Positions 23,359-35,806 of a stretch of DNA of 64,000 nt are shown here, one piece after another. This DNA is from Pezizomycotina sp. ARF18 (Eukaryota > Ascomycota), in assembly GCA_002224055.1 (NCBI GenBank), contig AZLU01000001.1, forward strand, positions 749,320 to 813,319. Reading direction: 5' to 3'. The first letter of the stretch is position 1. Every line of letters starts with the position of its first letter. The notes beneath the pieces are model-generated. The model did no database searches. It was not told the origin of the DNA and saw nothing but the letters and a program-made list of their open reading frames with translations. A program made the position numbers and the translations under genes.

Positions 23359-24479
23359 TTACCAGTATTCAGGCTTAACGAAGGACTCCATGGTCTTGGG
23401 CTCGACATGGCCGTCTAATATTTGGAAAGATAGAAAGTTAGTCAAATATAAAAAGTAGTAGAGAAAAAATATAGAAAGCAAAGAACGTACGGTGATCATG
23501 ACCGTGGCCGTGACCGTCATCCTCGGCGCCGATGTACTTCATCTTGAGAACGTTCCACATTCGATGCAACGCCCCTAGGTAGTAAAGATATTAGTCACTG
23601 GATTGAATCTAGAATATATTGCAATGGAAGGTTTCTTGGCGTAACTTACAACAGGTCTATCTTTGGAAAGAATTATCCACTTGACGGAATGTGAGTCCTG
23701 TTTATCGGTTTAATTAGTCCAAGACTGTCGAATGTAGTATTTATAGAGAAGGATTGTGGTTGGCCAAACGAACAGAGGGACCCCAGTGCAGCCAGCGTAT
23801 CTGAATGAAAATAGTGATTTCCACGTTAGCTATCCAGACCACATAATGGAGCACAAAAAGAAGAGATTTTGTAACGCACTGTTCTTCCCCAGCACTCAAA
23901 ACTTCAACCGGGTTGTCCAGGTTCCTGCCCAGCAAATAATATCAGCAAACTATAGCCCTCCATGTCGAATAACCACTGCCAAAATTGCCAATCAAGATCC
24001 ATACCCATTCGAGACGTATCCAACCCTTTCATGTGGAAAACATCGACGCCCTCCATTTTACCCAAGATTTCGAGACGTTCCAGACCGGTAGCCTGCTCCA
24101 GATCCGTGGGGACCTCACCGGCTTAGCACCGGGGCCGATGAGGTCTGCTTCCGACCTGATTTCTATTGTCCAGAAAGAAATTCCGCTTTTAGTACCCAAA
24201 ATAACGTCCTTGAGAAGCCTATTTCAGACTAGTTGAATTTACCGGACAAGTCTTCAGCTTCGTAGCGGTTCCTCGGGCTTCGCTTGTTCGCCTACGGTCG
24301 AGAAATTCCTTCGAGTTAGCCCAAACCGGAGAGAAAAAAAAAAAAAATCAATTCTTTGCGATGCGGAAGCTTGGTAACGTACGGAGGGCAGCTCCCCTCG
24401 AGAAAGCTCTGTATGCAGCGGGTCTAGCAATTGGGGACACCGCAAGGCGTCGAAGAACGACCGATGATCTGGAAAGCAT
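23359..24479 (-). CDS. COX4: Cytochrome c oxidase subunit 4 (zinc-binding, animal COX5B)
   Basis: The ATG at 24,479 starts a classic Arg/Ser/Ala-rich mitochondrial presequence (MLSRSSVVLRRLAVSPIARP). Later exons give ADLIGPGAKPGEVPTDLEQ, ATGLERLEILGKMEGVD, DNPVEVLSAGEEQ, YAGCTGVP, DSHSVKWIILSKDRP, RCIECG with KMKYIGAEDDGHGHGHDH, and last EPKTMESFVKPEYW, with the stop at 23,359. This is the fungal COX4 pattern: a nuclear-encoded subunit on the matrix side of complex IV that binds zinc through conserved cysteines, here CTG and CIEC. Several introns with consensus ends split the gene; one donor (GTAAGT) follows the DRPV block near 23,650. A one-base slip lies between CIECG and the next strand. 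Exon joins between the presequence and GPGAKPG are unresolved. The start was chosen for the presequence. Confidence 0.88.
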
Positions 24480-24935
24480 TGTGAGCGATTGTGTCGTCGA
24501 AGTTTCAGCGTCGATTGGAAGGAATTGGAGGTCTTGGTTGTGATAATTGAAGATTTTGTTCTGCAGAGGAAATCGTTATAGAGGTATCTTTTTTAGATGT
24601 CATACGATTCTCCAATTATTGGTAGGTGGAAGGTTCCCAAGGTGGAAAAAATTCTGTAGCACCTGATTGGGCAGGATCAGAGTGGCTGATTACATAAGCA
24701 GTCTTTTGAAAAATTTTGAGGCGCAATTTTCAGAAAAAGCAAACCTTGGTCAAAACCTGAAAAAAAAAAAAAAAAAAAAAGGGAAAAGAGGAAAAAATAA
24801 TATTCTCTTCCTCTCAATCTTTTGGACATTTCCAACAAAAACCTCCTTTTTCCGACATCATCAACAACTATTTCATCGTAGCATTATCGCAACCATCGAG
24901 TAAACCGATCGTATAACCCGAGTCAACCATTAAAC
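24480..24935. promoter_or_regulatory. Divergent promoter region, COX4 / zinc-finger gene
   Basis: The two start codons face away from each other across 456 bases. A poly-A tract of about 20 lies near 24,761-24,780. A pyrimidine-rich stretch with ATCGCAACC-type sequence precedes the plus-strand start. No specific factor site is claimed. Confidence 0.45.
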
Positions 24936-26909
24936 ATGGGTGGAAAGAAGAAGAGAAGTCACAAGGAAGACGTCCAACAGCTATTAGAGCGACCATGGTG
25001 TTATTACTGCGAGCGCGACTTTGACGACCTGAAAATTCTCATCGCCCACCAGAAGGCCAAACATTTCAAGTGCGACAGATGCCATAGAAGATTAAATACA
25101 GCAGGAGGTGAGTGATACCCCATATCTGATGAGGGAGTTTGCCGAATGATGGATAGCTAATTTTTAATTCGTTTGGGTCAGGGCTGGCGGTACACATGAC
25201 GCAAGTCCACAAGGAACAACTTCAACAGGTAGAGAATGCCATCCCTGGTCGTGAAGGGCTTGACGTTGAGATTTTCGGAATGGAAGGTATTCCTGAGCAG
25301 CAGTTGCAAGAGCATCAGAATCGAATCTTAGCGCAAGTTGCCCAGCGTGATGCCGAACGCAGGTCTGCCGCGGGTTTGCCCCCAGCTGGCCAAGAAGGTG
25401 CCCCGAAGAAGAAGATAAAGGTAGACAGCGTAGATCCAGAGGAGATAAGAAAACGCCTCGCGGCGCACAAGGCGAACCTCGCGGCAGGAGGAGGACCGGC
25501 AACTCCTGGTAATGGATCTGAGGCTCAGAGCCCGCAGCAGGCGACGGGAACCGCAAGTCCCGCGACTGCCACGCAAGCGGCACCACCGCCCGCAGCAAAT
25601 CCATATGTATGAATACCTTACTTCCTTCATTTATCAAAATCCGCTGGCTCGTGTTGTGCTAACTCGATTCTTTCGGACTATAGCAAACAGCCAGTCCGAA
25701 GCCTTACCCTGGACCGGGCCAGCCGCCAGTGCAACCTCCGTACGGCCAGCCGCCGGACAATACCCGAGTGGTCCACAGCACAATTACCCTCCCACTCTGC
25801 GCCATATTACAACAACCAGCCGGCACAGCCGTACGGGCAGAACCAGCCGTATGGTGGTCCGAGTTATCCAGGTCAGCAGCCCCCTTACGGTGGAAACTAT
25901 AACCAACATCACCACCCCATCAGTTCAGCCCTACGGGGCCTTCTTTCCCTCCTCACCCAGGTCCACACGCATTTTCTCCCACACAGCAGGGCTTCCATCA
26001 TCCCCCACCTCACCAACCCATCAACCCACCAGCCACATCAACCCATCAACCCATCCTTCGCACCATGGAACCAGAGCCAGAGCACCCGCCCCGCACAATC
26101 CTGGACTTCCCGCGCGGCCGAACGTTCCGGGCCTTCCACCGAGGCCAAGCTTCTCCCCGCAAGGTCAAAGTCCCGGAGGTTATGGCTCGCCACACGGACC
26201 GCCACATGGCCCACCCCACGGTCCGCCGCAATCTCACGGTGGTATGTATCAGGGAGGTGGAAGAGGTGCAGGTTCTCCTGGCGGTTACCACGGCGGCTAC
26301 CCAAGCGGCCCGTCTCATTACAACCAAGGCGGCTATCCTCCCCCTCATCCTAATATGCAGACTCAATTCCGCGACTCCAACCAGCAGGGAAGCAACGGGA
26401 GCGTTATTATCAACGGCGACAAGGTTATCCTGAGTGGTGGCAAAGATTGGAACGGAAATGTGCTACCAACCGCTGAGGTCCCGAAGATTCCGCCTCCAGT
26501 ACCCGACGGGAAAAGCAGGCTGAAAAGGAAAAGGCTGCTGCCTCCGCCGCCGCCGCCGAGAAGGAGAAGGAGCAGCAAGCTAAAGAGAAGGAAAAAGAGA
26601 AGGAAAAAGAGAAGGATGATAAGCCCAAGAAGAAGGGTGAAAGGGAAACTAAACTTGTCTACGATGACAAAGAGCTAAGTCCTGTAAGTGTCGTTTCTCT
26701 TCACCTCCAAAAATGTCTGTTTTATCTATCCTCCGTGATCTAACACTAATAAACCACCTAACCCCTAGGATGAAAAACGTGCTATGTTGCCTAAATATGC
26801 AAAGTTCTTACGTAAAAAGGAAGCCTCATCGACTAAGGAGACCGAAACGAAAAAGGACGAGGAAATGAAGGATGCTTCACCGGTTGCCATCGCTGCTGGC
26901 GCAGCTTGA
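24936..26909 (+). CDS. C2H2 zinc-finger protein, ZNF207/BuGZ-like
   Basis: The ATG at 24,936 begins [20 protein letters not shown]. Two tightly spaced C2H2 fingers follow: C-Y-Y-C...H-Q-K-A-K-H and C-D-R-C...H-M-T-Q-V-H. This paired N-terminal finger module, with the basic start, is the signature of ZNF207/BuGZ, which in animals binds microtubules and the checkpoint protein Bub3. After the fingers come a helical [14 protein letters not shown] block, an Ala/Pro/Gly region and a long Pro/Gly/Gln/Tyr-rich low-complexity region. A Lys/Glu charged tract then leads to KAMLPKY-type C-terminal residues and a stop at 26,909. Introns are visible near 25,107-25,181 (inside finger two), 25,606-25,683 and 26,683-26,768. 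I do not see a clear Bub3-binding GLEBS motif. Frames slip in the low-complexity part. Confidence 0.82.
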
Positions 26910-28719
26910 AAGGACTGAGACCAGTTAGTTCATGCAACTCATTCAACCATTAATTGCACTCAGTGAAAGAAAAAAGAAAAAGAAAGGAATCTACATTTTT
27001 TTGTTATATTGTTTCGCGTGGTTCTGAGAAGACATAATATCACCAGACATGGACGCCGAGGGATCTCTTACGCTTTAACCAATACTTGAATAACACACTC
27101 TGCGACGTTATCTAACCTAGGTATGACATGATGGTGGTGGAAATAGCCAATGGCGTGTCTGTATGTTTTCTTCGCTTTTGCCCTATATACTTCTCCTTAT
27201 ATAATATTTTTAATTTGCCCGTTTTCCTACATTGTTCACTTGTCACACCTTTTTTTATGCAACTTTGGCGTAGGTCACTTCTTGTTTCCCTTGACTTTTA
27301 TCTACCTATCTCTCCTTTGCCGCTGCTTTTTCATGTGCCCTTTTCAGAAGATAAATTAGCCTGTTCTGTCTCCACGTGCTACGTCCGAGTAAGTCCATCA
27401 TTCTGCTTTTTCTTCCCTGCTTTGCACTCCTTTTCATATAGTTAGTGGTGGTGTTTGTCAGGCAGTTTCATGGGATACTTCATAACTACGACACAGCGTA
27501 TATAAACACAGAGGTCAGTGGTCATAAACTCCTCCACCTTTATGAAACCAATCGAAATAGAGAGAGGGAACGTTATTGTGCTTTACCTCATTGAATATAT
27601 TCAGGATCCGTGAGAGTGCAGTATATGCAGCGGTACAAGGGTGAGGAAAGGGAAAGATGGAAGAATATCACCTTGTTTCAAGCGGTAAGGAGCACTCGCG
27701 CGATATCTGGATCCCATCACTTCGCACGGCCCAACTTGCAATAATACTATATCTGATGCGCATCTACGATCAAAGCTAAGTCCCACGGAATAAGGTAACC
27801 GTGGACGATGTATTTGGTCTTTTTCATACATACGTATTCTTTTCCTCACGACCTAACCTCTTTCCTGCAGAGAGAGTATGTGATGAAGGAATTTCCCCTA
27901 AAATTGGCGGGGTATTCACTTTCGCTCTCCGTTTTTACCCGTCCATATGCCATTGTCCATGTGCAAAATCTGTAATTGCCCTTTTTCCCAGTTTCACGGC
28001 TTTGTAACATCTATATTGTCTATTGTTCGATGCCCGGCAGACCCCTTCCGCACAAATGATGGCAGCCCTACCCAGGAGATTGACATCCTTTCTTCATTTC
28101 TACGTCCCCCTTGCATGCTTTTTATATCATTTCATTTATGCCCTCCCCCTTTTTTTTTTTTTTTCCTCTCTAAAGGTCTCCAGCTACGAATAGACTCCAT
28201 TAAGTAAATATATGAGAATTTTCTAATATGAATAATATAACATCTGTGATCTTTCTCAAGCTTTCGTAATTTATAATCGTGAGAAGTGAATAATAATACG
28301 AAGTAGTAAATGTTTCTTTGTTCGTATATTGTTTTGTGGTGATTGTTTAGAGTTCGTGGTGTTTTGTGTGTGGACGCGCTTCAAATCCATGTCGCCAAGG
28401 TAACAATGAAACACGTCCACAACACAACAGAAAAAAATAAAAATAGCTTTCTCAACTCCTTCAGTTTATTACTCAATTAACGACAATCACTAACTTCATC
28501 ACGAAGCTTATCAATCTATCAAGCATCAAAGGTCTATCTGGAAGCTCCGAGGGTCGAATGTCGCTGAGCAGCTAAGTGGCCAGCTATGGCACGACGCCGG
28601 TTCGACAGTCATCATCAGCATCGCAGCCACCAAAGCACATTTTCGCATAGAGTAGAGTAACCCACGCATCACCAACAAACAAACAAACCACCACCGCGCG
28701 GAGAAAAAGGTCGCCCACA
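26910..28719. other. Spacer with probable UTRs
   Basis: This T/C-rich stretch includes the 3' UTR of the zinc-finger gene and the 5' region of the next plus-strand gene. A poly-T tract lies near 28,149-28,165. No additional gene is supported. Confidence 0.4.
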
Positions 28720-30731
28720 ATGGCCCGTCTAGCAGACATAAACCGCCCCCTAACATCCGCCGAATTCGACCCTCGCAAGCACGTAATCTACTCCACAAAG
28801 CAAGTCAAAAAGGAATACAAAAAGCGAGGCATGCAGCTCGTCTCCGACGCTGAAAAGAAGCGCCTCAACCGCCTCGTAGAGCTCGAAGCACGCGCGCAGA
28901 AGATTAAAGATAAAGAAGAACGAAAGAAGAAGAACGCGTTGAAGAGGAAGGCGAAGGAGGAGAAGGATAAGGAGAAGGGGATCGTTCATGTGCCGAAGAG
29001 ATTTAAGGTTACGAGTAGTCAGTGCCACCTTGATGGGTTTTTTGGAAGGAGGGGGAAGAAAGTGGAATCGGAGGAGGAAGAAAGAGGAGGAAACGGAGAG
29101 CGGGAGTGGAAGGGAGGAGAGTAATGGAGAAGGGGAGCAAGGGGATGATACTTCGGAGGAGGAATCGGCACAACAACCTCAACCGGCGGCTTGCGAAGAA
29201 GATGCAGAGAGGATATACCCGAAGAGCGCACAATACTCGGCGAAATAGATACCAACGCCACTCCATCCCGGAGCAAGCGCCATTCACCGAGAAGGATCCA
29301 AAAGCCCGTTCCGCCGAGCAAGAGGAGTCCCACGCTGCGGAGGAAACCGTCGATGGACTCGATACCGGAGGAGCTGTTCGACAAGGATGACGACGTTCCT
29401 ATACCGTGGGAAGCTACCGCGCAAGAGAATACAGTATCTCTGCGAGCCATGCGAAATCGGATAGAATCCCCACCGCAACCTCCGATTGCCCGAAGATCCT
29501 CACAAGCTCAAGAAGATACCGTCGAGCAACAATCTCCGCTGCGTAGTTCTTCGAGGAGAAGCTGGCGACCATCACAAGCAGCTCGCGACCAAGTCACCCA
29601 ACAATCGCCGATGCGGCCTCCCGTTCAAGCTATAAATTTTCGCAGGTTCGCCGTAGCCTAATCGCAAAGCCAGCCACGCCGGAGCAAAACGTAGTGGATG
29701 ATGTACCGGGTGCAACGCAGGATGAATTCTCCGACTTTGACATTCCAGACGACGTTTTAGCGCAGTGTAGTAACGCGCAATCGCCTGCAGCTCCGCCGGT
29801 CGAAGATGTTGAACCGCCCAAGGAAGCAACGAGAGTGATTCCCGATTCGGAGGATGAAGACGAATTCGACGACCTAGAAGATGAATCATTGCTTTTCAAC
29901 GTCTCTCAATCTGCATTCAAGAACAGTGATGAGGATCGCAAAGCTGCCGATGCTACCCACAGCCGCCAGCGCCAGTCGAGGAACTTTTCCAGCAAGAAGA
30001 TGCCGAAATGCACCTAACACAGAACGTCTTCTCGATGTCGCAGCTTGAGCCGACGCCGAGTCCAGAAAAGCGCTACGTCGACGACGCGGTGCCGCCTGTC
30101 GAAGAAGAACATCTTGACGAAGAAGAACATCCTGGCGAAGAAGAACCTCTAGCAGTTGCGTTCCAGCAGCCAGAGCAGCAGAAGCTACCACTCCAAGAAG
30201 ACAGCGGTAATGACATGCCAGCAGAAGAAGAAGACTTCTTCAGCAGCTCCTTCCCAATGACGCAGTGCGAGACCATCATATTCCAAGCGCAAGCTTTAAA
30301 AACGCCAGCGCGTACGTTCCTCTACCGCCTAAATTCCAAGCAGAAACACCAATACCCGTAGCAGCGACGGCGCCAAATCCAAAGAACCTTCGCCATACTC
30401 CACAAAGCGCCAAGAACGAGTTCAACATCGGTTCTTCCTTCTTCGAGGATGATGGCCTATTAGATGGTGAAGAGGACCACGACGACAAGACGACCACGAC
30501 ACCTGCGTCGCCTCGTCCTGATCTGTGGCAAATGAGCCAGAGAGCAGCGACAGTTACGGCTACGTCGACGACTTTGACGACGAGAGACTACTCGAGAGCC
30601 TCCGCGAGGAACCACTGGAGCGGTACAGCGAGGGCGATATCGAAATATTCTACGGCGGAGCATCGCAGGGCTCGTCGAACTACGGTGAATTCACTGCTGA
30701 GGAAGCGAGTATATTGGATTTTCTACCTTAG
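28720..30731 (+). CDS. Disordered nuclear-type protein with a PIP-box-like motif
   Basis: The ATG at 28,720 starts MARLADINRPLTSAEFDPRK, followed by a basic, helical Lys/Glu/Arg region to about residue 90. Residues 101-108 read QCHLDGFF, which fits the PCNA-interacting (PIP) box Q-x-x-[LIM]-x-x-[FY]-[FY]; basic residues flank it on both sides. The rest, about 550 residues across several frame changes, is acidic and Ser/Pro-rich. It contains DEFSDFDIPDDVLAQC, RVIPDSEDEDEFDDLEDES and an EEEHLDEEEHPGEEE near-repeat. It ends with an ordered-looking YVDDFDDERLLESL and ASILDFLP. I recognise the N-terminal block as that of an uncharacterised fungal family but know no assigned function. The PIP box suggests a role at replication or repair forks, which is inference. 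Confidence 0.68.
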
Positions 30732-32094
30732 ATTTCCCTCAAAAAACGCCTCTTCTGCTTCGCTTAACCCCTTGACTTTATTCCGCTTACGTCTATTTTT
30801 CAATACCTTTTCTTTAACTTTACTTTTCACGCTTGCATGATTACAATTATTCCTTCAGTCTTCTACTTCTCCTTGTCACGGTGCGCATGTTCTCTTTTCT
30901 TTTCTACTCTGCATTACTCGGATAGGATATTCTGCATTTACTCACACTTTGTTCGGTTCGGTTACTATTAAATCTCATTTTGCTTCCTCTCTTATTCGGA
31001 GTTTTTGTTTTATATCATTATCGGTGTTTCTTATATACTCATCAGTGTATCAGTTCATGGCGTTTTTTTTAAAACAGTGTTTCGTTATATTTTAGTCTTT
31101 CTCTTGCTATTGCTTTACGTATTCTATTCGCATGGCTTTCCTTACTTCTTACTAGCAAGGACGATAAGTGTAATCTGCAAATGCCGCTGATTAGTCTCTA
31201 TTCTCTACTAATTATCATGGTCACTATGGCATTGTTTCTTCATTGTTCTTTCTCTTACTGTGACGAATAATCACTTTCAAAATGAGCGTATACTGTACTA
31301 CTCCGAGCAATGGGTTCCTGCAGAAAACACACGTGGGGTGTGTAGAAGAGGTTGTGTCACCGTTACTCCGATTCCGGTGGTATAATAGTTAATACATATA
31401 AAATGGATACTAAGTACCTCGAGATTCGGTCCATTCTCTTTCCTAAATCGTTATAAACAAGTACAGTATGCATCGACCATGGATAAAATTCAAAAGTCGA
31501 TCTTGCATCCTCTCAACGCTCCAATATAAAGAGCGTTGCAAGGTTAAACAAGTTCAGATAATTTCTTTTTAACAATGTGTATGGTGTGTTTCTGGTTTCA
31601 AGATATGGGGCGGAGGCAAGTGATACAAAGCAAAAAAAGTTAAACATCACCCCATGCCTCACTATTTTTACTTTTAAAAATTATGGACGGGTAAACCCTT
31701 GAATCCCTCGACTCTAGTAGTATATTTTCGTGTAATGATGAACGAAATACATGTGGACATTGCATACTTACCTTACCTTACTAGCTGTATCAAATGCTCT
31801 TCCCGTTTCTGTGTGAAGAGAGATGTTAGACATATGCATACGTGTGCGTTGCACCTGTACTTTTTTAAAACCCGACGAGGAGATGATCGGATGAAGCGGT
31901 CTGATCTTTTTTTTTTTTTTTTTTTTTTTTCCGGAGGCAAATGGTGACGATGGGTGTTATCCGATGCTTTTTCCAAAAAAAAAAAAAAAAAAAAAAGAGA
32001 GAGAACGAGAAACAGAGGAACGAAAGAGAAATGGGATGAAGGATATTATCAGAACGTATTTTGGCGATCCTCATCCCTTGCGTGAAGCTTGGAA
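30732..32094. other. Spacer, no gene recognised
   Basis: A/T-rich sequence with poly-T at about 31,908-31,930 and poly-A at about 31,976-31,996. These two complementary tracts, 45 bases apart, could form a fold-back. Confidence 0.4.
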
Positions 32095-32772
32095 ATGGAA
32101 CGACACTCTCCTGCACGCCAAACTAAACCATTAAAATCCTCCCACCATTCAAATTTCAACCTTCCACAAACCTTCCCCGTCCTCCAAGCACCAACTTCCA
32201 CCACCGACGATGCAATGAACGCCACTCAACCACCCCGTAAAAAGAAAAAAGATAAACCAAACCCCCCCGCTCCGAACGTAAACCCTACCACTTCTCCCGG
32301 CGCGACCTAGACCTCGACAACTTCCGCAAGGACGAAGAAGGGAAATCCCTCCCTTTATTCATAAAGCGCTTCTTCTACCGTCTCCTATACTCCGTACAGT
32401 TCTGGTTATATGTGATACTACAGCTTATCGCTGCAGGTTTAGGGTATGGGCAGGTGTTCTTGTGCGTGGGATTATTGTGGATGATGGTCGTCAATACGGG
32501 GAAGAGGAAGGATGGGGAAATGAGCGCTTATTCGCTGTTTAATGAGGGTGTTGAGGCGTTAGTATACCCGGCCGTTTCTTTTGGAGGTTTGGGGGAGATT
32601 GCTAATGATTGATGGTGCTTTGTAGGATCGACGGGCGACGAATATGGAGGCGCTCGAGCGGGAGCTTCGGCACCGGAGTTATGACGACAGGCTGAGTTGT
32701 TGGTTCTTAGCAGTAGGACATATCGAAGGAAAACCGAACCATTGCTTTTTGCAATTGATATTGATAACGTGA
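32095..32772 (+). CDS. SAYSvFN-domain membrane protein
   Basis: The ATG at 32,095 leads a Ser/Pro/Lys-rich N-terminus. After one frame change the sequence reads RDLDLDNFRKDEEGKSLPLF, a membrane segment with the core FWLYVILQLIAAGLGYGQVF, and then GEMSAYSLFNEGVEAL. SAYSLFN is the namesake motif of the SAYSvFN domain (SAYSD1 family). A short intron at about 32,562-32,626 joins to RRATNMEALERELRHRS, which matches the conserved block after the motif; the stop is at 32,772. Animal SAYSD1 sits in the ER membrane and helps clear translocation-stalled proteins at UFMylated ribosomes. Whether this fungus has UFMylation is not shown here, so the fungal role is open. Topology appears to be one membrane hairpin or a single long helix. 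Confidence 0.75.
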
Positions 32773-33123
32773 TGAGCATCATTTTATATATCTGTAAAAA
32801 CGAAAGCGATTATTAGCTGTATAATATTTCAAAGAATGCCCATTTAATGAGGGGTAATTTGTTGCATACTGTGGAAGCTCTTTCAACAGGTATCGTGAGG
32901 GTGATACAGGTAACGGAAACCAAAAATGCCAAGACTTTCTCTCTCTGTTTCAACCTACCAGAAACGGCTTAAAAATTTAAATTTGGGCCCTTTAAATTTC
33001 TTTTTACCCTCTTCTTTGAGTTTATGACACAACCACCGAAACCCACCAACCCTTGAACGAAAAAAAAAATCTTCAGTTCGAGCCTTCCATTCCATCCACC
33101 ATCCACCCTACATTCTCCTCAGA
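32773..33123. other. Short spacer upstream of cactin
   Basis: It contains the cactin promoter and 5' UTR. A poly-A of about 9 bases lies near 33,061, and pyrimidine-rich sequence runs up to the start codon. Confidence 0.4.
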
Positions 33124-35806
33124 ATGTCGTCGTACGACAAGTCCAGGGACCGCTCCTACCGGGATCGAGATCGAGATAGAGATAGAGACCGTCACGACTA
33201 CAGGGACCGTGACAGAGACAGAGACAGGGATAGGGATAGAGACCGTGACCGCCGCCGCGACGATCGAGACGACAGAGACAGAGACAGCAAGCGCTCACGA
33301 CACCGCTCGAGGTCGCCGCGGGACAGGGATAATCGCCGGATAGGAACGGTGATAGCAACGCCGACCGCGACGACTGGCGCCGGCGGTCGAGGACGCCACC
33401 GTCACCGTGGGGTAGAAACGACGACAAAGACGAAGCAGAAGCCGCACCCGAGCGCTCCGGATCGCCGCCGTCGCCGTGGGGCCGAGGAAACGACGACGGC
33501 AACGACGGCAAAGAGGAACGAGAAGGATCACCGGGCTTCGGCGGTAATAACCGCCAACGCCGTCGGAAGAAGCGGGGGCGAAGACGCGACGACGGCGAAA
33601 CGGTGGAAGATACCGCGCGCGGAAGGAGCAGGAGAACTTCGCGCGGGAGCAGACGCGGATAAACTCGCTGCAGGAGCAAGAGAGGATGAAGGAATGGGTA
33701 AGCGAGGAGGACGCGTTCGTGCTCAAGCAGGCGAAGAAGAAGGCGGAGATCCGCGTCAAGGAAGGTCGGGCGAAGCCGATAGATTACCTCGCAGTGAATT
33801 TGAGGGTGATAGATACGGACCGTAATCCCTTGGATAACGAAATCGACGATGCGGACGTGGACATTGTCGATCCCGTGGGATATTCGAGGGGTTGAGGCAG
33901 AACCAGCTGGAGAGTCTGGAGAAGGATATCGATAGCTATATTGCCCTGGAGACTAACAAGAATAATTTGGAATATTGGACCGTAAGTGCACCAATCTACT
34001 TTTCCTCAACGGAATTACGCCCCCCCCCAATTTCCTCTTTCGTCTACTACCTTAATGCCACACTTTCCTCGAGTTATTCATCTTTACTGACGATGTATCT
34101 TTTTTCTTCTTCAGACGATGAAGATAATATGCAGGGATCGCCAAAGAAAAAGTAAGGCGGAAGGTCCAGAAGGCAGAGCAGTGAGCTCGGTCGTACAGGA
34201 TATAGACCTGCTCCTTTCGCCCAAGTCGTTCGAAGAGCTAGAGGCTTTAGAAAAACAAATCAACAAGAAACTAGCGTCGAACGAGGATATCGACGTCGAC
34301 TACTGGGAGCAGCTGCTGCAAAGCCTGATAGTCTGGAAGGCTCGGGCGAAGCTAAAGAAAGTGTACCAGGCCGTCATCGACAGTCGCATGGAAATACTCC
34401 GGAAGCAGCAGAAAGAGGAAGCAGAGACGATTACACAGAAACTTGAAGCTGTGCTAGCGGGCCCAGGCCGTCGTGGAAGAGAAGGAGACGGAAGGGAGTG
34501 CTGCTGAGGAAGCTAATGCAGCTAGCTCAGAAAAGGCAGCGACGTATATCGAGCGAAAACCACTCAAGTACAGTAAAGACATGGATCCCGAGCCAATGCT
34601 TAAGCTAAAATACGAAGATCGTGGCCTAGAGCAAATGGATGAGAAATATTTCTTGAAAAAATTGGTACGAGTTCTCTTTCTCTCTTTTTTTTTTCTTTCT
34701 TTTTCCCCTCTGCATACCCGTGTGGCACATGCTCTGGCGAATTTCTTTTTTTTTTTTTTTTTCCTGTGCAACACGGCATCTAGCGTGGGTAATTTTTTTA
34801 TTAGGCGTTTTTGGTGAGGAGCTATCAAAGACACCTGCAAGACTACTCACGCCAAGTGTCCTACTCCGCAAATCCTTTTTTTTCCTGTTGATTAGGCGAT
34901 TTTGTGTCACCATTGTGGTTAAATCTTCGGTCTCTTCTCTTGCCCTATATATCTATCACGACCTTTTATTCGGTCTCAATTCATCCGATATGCACCTCGC
35001 TCTTTCACATCCCTTCTCTAACCTGTGATATCCTCCTGTAACCTCTTCTACCCTTTAACTCCGTTCGCTAACCTCATCCAATCACCACAACAGACCGGTG
35101 AACGTATCAAAGTACTCAAAATGGGCTACGTACCTCTAAAAAAGGGGAACACAGTAGTAGACCGCTTCGGCCACTTCCGCTGGAACCAGCACGCGCTAAG
35201 CAACCAGCACAGGCGGAACCAAGATAAAGATAACACGACGGGAGGCGTCGCGCGGTTTACAGCAATACCCAACGACGACTTCTCGCAGGCCACGAGGGCA
35301 CTGTACGAGCGCGAAGTGGCTCGCGGCGTCGGCGATAACGAGGAAATATTCGCGGGTGAAGAGGAAGTACAGACTGCATCGAAGGCATTGTGGTCCAGCA
35401 AGTACAGACCTAGAAAACCCCGTTATTTCAATCGCGTCCAGATGGGTTACGAGTGGAACAAGTACAATCAGACGCATTACGATCACGATAATCCCCGCCG
35501 AAGGTCGTTCAGGGGTACAAGTTCAATATTTTCTATCCTGATCTGATCGACAAGTCGAAAGCGCCCACGTACAGGATCGAGCGCGAGGGTGGTAGGAAGA
35601 GGGGGCAGTCATTCGCGCCTGCTGGGGAAGATGATACGTGTCTTATTAGGTTCATTGCGGGACCGCCGTACGAGGATCTTGCGTTTAGGATTGTGGATAA
35701 GGAGTGGGATTACTCGGCGAAACGGGAACGGGGGTTCAAGAGTTCGTTCGAGAAGGGTATATTGCAACTGCATTTCCAATTGAAGAAGATTTATTATAGG
35801 AAGTGA
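33124..35806 (+). CDS. Cactin, spliceosome-associated protein
   Basis: The ATG at 33,124 begins MSSYDKSRDRSYRDRDRDR, a long Arg-Asp/Arg-Ser tail like splicing-factor RS domains. The mid region has EWVSEEDAFVLKQAKKKAEI, KPIDYLAVNLRVIDTDRNPL and DIDSYIALETNKNNLEYW, the conserved cactin middle domain. After an intron (33,981-34,114) come a second helical block (FEELEALEKQINKKL, VDYWEQLLQSL) and PEPMLKLKYEDRGLE. Following a second intron (about 34,663-35,093) is the C-terminal domain: YRPRKPRYFNRV, GYEWNKYNQTHYDHDNP, IFYPDLIDKSKAPTY, RFIAGPPYEDLAFRI and LHFQLKKIYYRK, with the stop at 35,806. Cactin works with the spliceosome in accurate intron removal. The gene must be read in more than one frame; in one place a C run at 35,493 appears one base short, restoring the conserved NPPPK-type sequence if longer. 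Confidence 0.92.

Noticed and set aside
25512-26678. A 388-codon plus-strand frame
   Set aside because: It overlaps the 3' half of the zinc-finger gene in other frames and translates to Pro/His/Arg low complexity. The finger-containing frame with its introns explains the region better.
31908-31996. Poly-T/poly-A pair as terminal inverted repeats of an element
   Set aside because: Only homopolymers are shared; no element sequence lies between them and no target-site duplication was found.
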